A DNA stretch of 64,000 nt from Notolepis coatsorum. Its lineage: Eukaryota > Chordata > Actinopteri > Aulopiformes > Paralepididae. The stretch lies in assembly GCA_963971535.1 (NCBI GenBank), contig OZ020591.1, positions 15,578,623-15,642,622 on the forward strand, read 5' to 3'. The translations under genes were made by a program, and so were the position numbers. Below the pieces are notes generated by a model that saw only the letters and a list, made by a program, of their open reading frames with translations, did no database searches and was not told the origin of the DNA. Shown here piece by piece: positions 61,301-64,000 of the stretch (position 1 is the first letter of the stretch; each line of letters starts with the position of its first letter).

Positions 61301-61309
61301 ACCCTATGA
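55388..61309 (+). CDS. BEL/Pao Gag-Pol polyprotein, 1973 aa, intact
   Basis: A single ORF in the usual size range for the family. It encodes capsid, protease, reverse transcriptase/RNase H and integrase for cytoplasmic reverse transcription and nuclear integration. Order by residue: charged, Gln/Arg-rich Gag N-terminus (1-330); capsid-like region (about 345-520); three Cys-rich knuckles at 570 (CPYCEKEHWLAQC), 603 (CFRCARSHMAAEC) and 621 (CTKCDGAH); protease with catalytic LDDGS at 687; reverse transcriptase with SGDIKGMF (D1028) and FYVDNC (Y1105; YVDN in place of YVDD); RNase H with VFSDAS (D1296) and LWSDSTTVLAW; integrase zinc-binding H1605...C1636-C1639; and the D-D-E core at D1672, D1734 and E1783. 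A C-terminal DUF5641-like domain follows. No stop or frameshift is seen. The ATG at 55388 lies 194 bp after the primer site. YVDN is a change at the second of the paired Asp residues and occurs in some BEL relatives; its effect here is unknown. Confidence 0.96.
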   Translation: MSNPNAQTTPTIEAPTGSNVTDQVHGGDQWEPDMTSHPASTEEVVPDESREEYNATERELGTEEDGESTVEIELQGSARSTPREGSPIQPPSPSEAERTLQQAFLISLNAAAERDRLQIQQRSEHEQIRLEIRRIQMEENVARERAGAQRDAARDRQQSQLIEQLIRRTTPSPSARGSRNSSRHTSRAASPSRVNNPELDQQTRSIPPTDHLPPPVQARPSNREGAAYPVERLNQRLQALDDLTEDEEEEEEKHARRQHSTLPDQEVRYSPGYTPAELRYRPPTLYTGEHDARPAPRNSTWTSGPWYTAGTSPYQGAGGDSPRRPLPQRSPMYPQSASYIGTPMVPDFTQENRAQYTELRMCLETMLVDVLDERHKYAILLKHLKVPRAHNIALAYATSTTPYTAALVALDQRYGRIWDYVIQEIRHIDRLPPAIDNRALDDLSIRVQSLVGMLGAQREKGRHELYANSNVERILEKLPPARQERFRRQRDHRDPNGPEPNLLDLADFLAREVSSLWLDTFGRSTPGSREGTRRLNDGRRSVTVMHQSESVPSSRSHSTPSRTEKWKIVCPYCEKEHWLAQCDSFPKLNAEEAGQWIKSNKRCFRCARSHMAAECRLKKRCTKCDGAHLDILHDSNRRRPSPAPSSRKASVMYIDPASSSGARVLLKVVRVTLSYQNKVLDTYAVLDDGSEKTLLLASAAAQLGLRGSETQMTIRTIRRDLKTIKGENVSFSIAASGQPERRYQIADAFTSQEIGLSRYTYPVAKLMEKYAHLRKLPIPLIDNAMPTLLIGSDHADLIVPIDRVHTGPRGCPAAVETRLGWTLQGPLAKSLNRSTATRCLHSRVTEGETALLQHVERLWTLEQMPFKNGKKDIRSKDDIYAIHLLETGTKRVPVNGVLRYATPLLRREGMPTFHAKTDATERYLLNTERRLAKNPAQESVYRAEIEKLITAGHVTKMDIKEADQTTESWYVPHHKVHHNGKDRIVFNCSYQIGSQNLNKELLPGPTLGPSLLGVLLRFRQEKVAISGDIKGMFLQVRLVEADKPLLRFLWREKPGDEHPAIYQWEVLPFGTTCSPCCATFALQKHVAEDPAADEEVRHSVKNSFYVDNCLQSLSNEEEAEVLLIKLRASLIKGGFDLRQWASRDPQVLRSLSSEDKAASSETWMATIPGEAQEMTLGLVWRFKTDSLHYRHKPLTTEQGRPAAAPTTRRSVYTTLARQYDPLGCILPYTTRAKMIVRALWDKDQGWDDPIPAHLASTWREWEMELHSLPGVNMRRSYFPPTVRPETCKMDLHVFSDASEVAYGSVAYLRAQDQGGEIYTAFVLARSRIAPRKQQSIPRLELCAALAGAHLATLIQRELTIPVSRTILWSDSTTVLAWIKSDSCKYKVFVGVRVTEIQDLTEELTGETEWRYVDTKQNPADVITRGMPLYDLTRRNVYSDGPAFLRLPEGQWPMPIPREASPEEVEIKKSVFCGLSTVASTDPNINDCTSIESAQQRTFLRYHPECKSPADMSAANYEEAELLLLQRAQRDSFPDELACLQGGKPVPSDSRLIHLAPESDAHTLIRVGGRLRRAPNLPDDIKYPIVLNSRHKVTELIIKKYDEDVHHAGAERVFAEIRRRYWILQGREAVRRFQRTCLDCRKWRAQPSIPRMADLPPCRLRIGDKPFHSTGMDCFGPLHIKKGRGTEKRWGIVFKCMTTRAIHIELLPTMSTDSFLMAFRRFTSRKGRPSTLLSDHGTNFKGGERELRESFQAMGPELKTHLAPAQVDFQFNPPNAPHFGGTWEREVRSIKTALYAVLGAQTVAEEVLMTVLTEIEGVLNSKPLGYVSSDVADIDPVTPNTLLMGRLDPALPQTMYRPEEANGRRMWRYSQVLADKFWNSFLLHYLPSLQTRQKWVKERDNLTEGTVVMIIDQSLPRAMWPAGRVSKVITGADGKVRAAEVLVQGRTYTRPVARLIELPRLPDTIDDDHDPTTL

Positions 61310-61418
61310 CTTTGTGAAGTTGACTGACCCCTACAGCAAACCCTTATGTGTAAATAGACAACGCGATTAATCTGTCTCTGTTTAACTGATTAGGTCTGGG
61401 ACCTATTCAGGGGGTGGC
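61310..61418 (+). other. Short 3' untranslated segment with polypurine tract
   Basis: Ends cagggggtggc directly before the 3' LTR. The purine run at 61409-61417 is the likely plus-strand primer. Confidence 0.75.
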
Positions 61419-62849
61419 TGTTGTGAAGGGCCAGATTAAACCGAATATATATATTTATTTATATATATATATTTAATTGTATTTGTATATTCTCTAATAT
61501 TCCCTGATATCCCTTGTATATTCCTTGTACAATATGCATTGAATATCCATTCTAGCCTACTGAACATCCCATAATAGTCTCCATTCTACTATTGGTCGAG
61601 ACCTTGGTGCCAGGCTGCCATACCCCTCAGACCCAGTTCAAACGTACCGCTCCACATGTACGAACAAGTCCTAGTTCCGCGTAGGAATCTGGCTACCGCA
61701 CCACTAATGGGACTATTTGTTCATAGTGCGTATATATACTGCGCTACTAAAGTAGGACTTTCTTTTCAGTCCAGTTTCTTACCCTCCAATAGAGTCACAG
61801 ACGTAAAGCCTCCCCGCGACGCCACGTGTGGGAGTAAGGCCAAGTTCGCCTACCATCGGTATTGAGACATCGTGTATATTAATATTTGAATAGTCATATT
61901 TGGCACTATATCGTCGAGTTGGACGTAGTCTATTAAGCTAATAATAGTCTGTTAATATATAGTGCTTCGTGCGGTGAGAATACTACCGTAGTCAGTACCC
62001 CATCGTTTCGGGCAGAGAACTGGCTGCTTACCCAGGGTGGTTGACCCTATGTGAAGCTGCACCCGAGGAGCCCCAGAGCCGACGAGCGAGTGGACCTGTA
62101 TACCGGATTATTCTACCGACGACAGCCCGCCTTCCCAGGCACGGATTATGCTTTGGATACTTTGATTACTCCATGGATAAAGACCCCCGACACTGCCGTG
62201 TGTTGGAACCCCCCCCCCTGGAGAGGACGCAAGGTGAGGAGACGCTCTGCAAGACGAGGTCGCTTCACGTCTCTCCCCCGTGGACCGGAGAGAGCCGGCC
62301 CACAAAGAGTCCACCTGCTTTCATCTGTGGTCCAAGGATCGCCGGCGCATTGAACGGCACTACAGTGGGTTCACCTGGGATACCCTTGGCCGGACGAGGC
62401 AGCCGGATTCTACCCCCCCCCCCTCCTACTCCTGTCGGCTTACAAGCGACCGGATTAACCCCCTCTAGTGTATCTAGTATATAATCATTAAAGTATCATT
62501 GCTGTTATTCCTTAACTATTCCAGGTCGTATATTTACCACCTGCGCCTTCAGAGATTGGACATTCTCTATTGATATACCGACGAATACTCTTTGCCATAA
62601 AAGTGCATACTATTTCAATTCATAAATGTAATTAAGTGATTAAGTGCTTATTCTACACACCATCGCTGTGTAGAAATAAAGACCTGTTTCTAATTCGTAC
62701 ATTTGTGTTGGATCCGTTTCATCTACGTGAGAGTGTTCATGATAATATATTTATGCCGTGTACTGGGTGGCCGAATATTAAGTACAAAGGTAGTGGTAGT
62801 AAGTATCATATCTAGTAATACAGTCAGGGAATTGTACCCCTCAGTTACA
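61419..62849 (+). terminator. 3' LTR of the BEL/Pao element (1431 bp)
   Basis: Same ends as the 5' LTR (tgttgtgaaggg ... cagttaca). AATAAA at 62675-62680 gives the polyadenylation signal. It contains 116 bp (62006-62121) absent from the 5' LTR. Confidence 0.95.
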
Positions 62850-63155
62850 GTGACCATAAGAACCATGACATTGTGTTCTTCAGACGACAACGACTGGGGG
62901 TGCATTGGCCGGGAACAGCAGATGCAAGTCTTCCCGCCGGATACCAAGCAACGACGTGGCCCCTATCCTATCGAGCCGTCCAGCCAGGGAACAACAGATG
63001 CAAGTCTTCCCGCCGGCTACCAGGGTACCGAGGTACCAAGATGACAGAGGGGGTGTGGAGAGTCACAGCCACGTGACCCTGCAATCGCCATCTCGTCCCC
63101 CCGTACAGACGCTATTAGGACAGTGGAAAATGACAGAACAAGATGACAGAGGGGG
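62850..63155. other. Outer-element 3' segment
   Basis: Begins with the right TSD gtgac. It contains two copies of gcaagtcttcccgccgg with flanks (62925 and 62999) and two copies of agatgacagagggggtgt (63039 and 63141). The second purine tract is followed by the 38-bp LTR start. No ORF of note. Confidence 0.6.
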
Positions 63156-63193
63156 TGTTAAGTGCCACAAGTCAACGAGTGACACTTTGTATA
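63156..63193 (+). repeat. Stub of the outer element's 3' LTR (38 bp)
   Basis: Identical to 46677-46714 and preceded by a purine tract (63147-63155). The match ends abruptly at gtata, so the rest of the LTR was lost by deletion or recombination. Confidence 0.7.
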
Positions 63194-63660
63194 TAGTCTG
63201 GTCAGTTTGGGGCAAATATGGGGTCAAGGCTGCAAATCATGATTAACATTTGAGCCAATGTTTTTCTGTTAATTTAGGGTCCAATAAAGAAATAAAAGCA
63301 AGGAGCCCAAAAAATTAGGTAGGCGAAGTCTCTGAAACGACCACGCCCACTTTTTAGACCAGACATTTTGTATCTCGGCTCCTGGAGGTCGCAGAGAGTT
63401 GATTTTGGGCTCAAAAGTTGCGGAAACACCACATTTATATTAGTGTTATGAACAAACATATGCCCTAAAACATTAACTTTTTTAGATATTCATGGAAAAC
63501 CTTTTTTTTATCTCTGAATTGATCAGCGCCCAAGCCACTTCAGCCAAATCTGCTCATGAAGGCCATGCAGTTAGTTTGGGCCAAAGTTCTAAATCTACTC
63601 ATGTGGCATACTAGTGTTTAGGTTGAGGCTTTGTTATAAGATGAGGACCCCAACAACCAC
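63194..63660. other. Unassigned sequence
   Basis: AT-rich, no coding frame or element end recognised. Confidence 0.5.
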
Positions 63661-64000
63661 CCAAGAAACAAAGCAAACCACTTTTTTGTATCCACTTTTT
63701 CTCCTCTTTTTCTATTTTCCATCCCAATTCCACTGTGCCAATTCTTCCCTCCCCTGTCTTGAACATTGCTCGCATATGCCCCCCACTGGCCGGTTGTAGG
63801 GAGGATAGAAGCCTTGCATCATGTGTCCCCTCCGATACACGAGGAGGCAGCCTGTCACATATTTTCACCTGCCAGCGCGGACTCTCATTGGCGAGGTGTA
63901 ACGTGTGGGAGTGAGGCTCACACTACCCCCGCCATTTCCTGTCTCTGCTGTGCAGGCGTCCCCAACCGACCTGTAGGAGTCGCTGTCCACAATGTCCAGA
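63661..64000 (-). mobile_element. Second copy of the long tRNA-type SINE, cut by the window edge
   Basis: On the minus strand it matches the SINE at 4850-5320: ggacagcgactcctacaggt, a cctgcacagcag region, gggaggg-aagaattgg and a tail gagaaaaagtgga. The tRNA-like head lies beyond base 64000. Confidence 0.8.

Larger units (their letters stand above)
53861..62849 (+). mobile_element. BEL/Pao LTR retrotransposon, full length, 8989 bp
   Basis: 5' LTR 53861-55175, primer site 55178-55194, one gag-pol ORF 55388-61309, purine tract near 61409-61417, 3' LTR 61419-62849. The TSD gtgac is exact at 53856-53860 and 62850-62854. The LTRs are nearly identical except for one 116-bp length difference. The open polyprotein and matching LTRs indicate a recent insertion. 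Confidence 0.96.
46677..63193 (+). mobile_element. Outer LTR-type retroelement (gag-only), interrupted by a BEL/Pao element
   Basis: A 38-bp sequence beginning tgttaagtgccacaagtcaa is identical at 46677-46714 and 63156-63193. The right copy directly follows the purine tract cagaggggg, as a 3' LTR should. Between the two lie a TATA box and poly(A) signal, a tandem-repeat leader, an intact Gag-like ORF, an integrase scrap and a partial second gag copy. The 3' LTR is cut after 38 bp, so the outer TSD cannot be checked. Removing the nested BEL/Pao element (8989 bp) and one gtgac TSD leaves about 7.5 kb. Confidence 0.6.

Overview
This window is vertebrate nuclear DNA, almost certainly from a teleost fish. 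It carries L2-like and Rex1-like LINEs, Tc1-type and many hAT-type DNA transposon remnants, a tRNA-headed SINE, a C2H2 zinc-finger exon with the usual HTGEKP-type linkers, and a full-length BEL/Pao retrotransposon whose primer site fits vertebrate tRNA-Tyr. There are no bacterial operons, and I found no complete ordinary host gene. Only the zinc-finger exon (22.7-23.9 kb) looks like host coding sequence.

Layout. 0-3.2 kb: a 50-bp minisatellite running off the left edge. 3.2-10.4 kb: LINE fragments, a SINE with perfect target-site duplications (TSDs), a hAT element with 8-bp TSDs, and a 5'-truncated Rex1-like LINE on the minus strand. 10.46-19.96 kb: a 9.5-kb G-rich minisatellite of more than 200 units, each with long G runs on the + strand. 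20-22.7 kb: MITE ends and local duplications. 22.7-25.2 kb: the zinc-finger exon, whose degenerate 3' end is split by a 1.04-kb hAT element. 25.2-32.1 kb: two Tc1 fragments, a LINE fragment and a 4.2-kb hAT-like element with a decayed two-exon transposase, itself invaded by an L1-like LINE. 32.1-35.0 kb: a 33-bp minisatellite cut in two by a 2.0-kb hAT element. 35-44.3 kb: a hAT transposase remnant, a minus-strand L2-like LINE whose tail is a 166-bp (AAT)n tract, and a plus-strand LINE interrupted by a 1.2-kb LTR-like insert. 44.3-46.7 kb: foldback sequences and AT-rich DNA.

The right third (46.7-63.2 kb) is one nested structure. An outer LTR-type element is inferred from a 38-bp identical sequence at both ends, the right copy directly after a polypurine tract. 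It carries a tandem-repeat leader and an intact 844-aa Gag-like ORF, but no recognisable pol apart from a short integrase scrap, plus a second diverged copy of part of the gag region. Inside it sits a young BEL/Pao element (53861-62849): nearly identical LTRs, 5-bp TSD gtgac, tRNA-Tyr primer site and an uninterrupted 1973-aa polyprotein.

The region has clearly been built by repeated insertion of transposons into transposons and satellites, as expected of heterochromatic or gene-poor fish DNA. The relative order of many insertions can be read directly from their TSDs.
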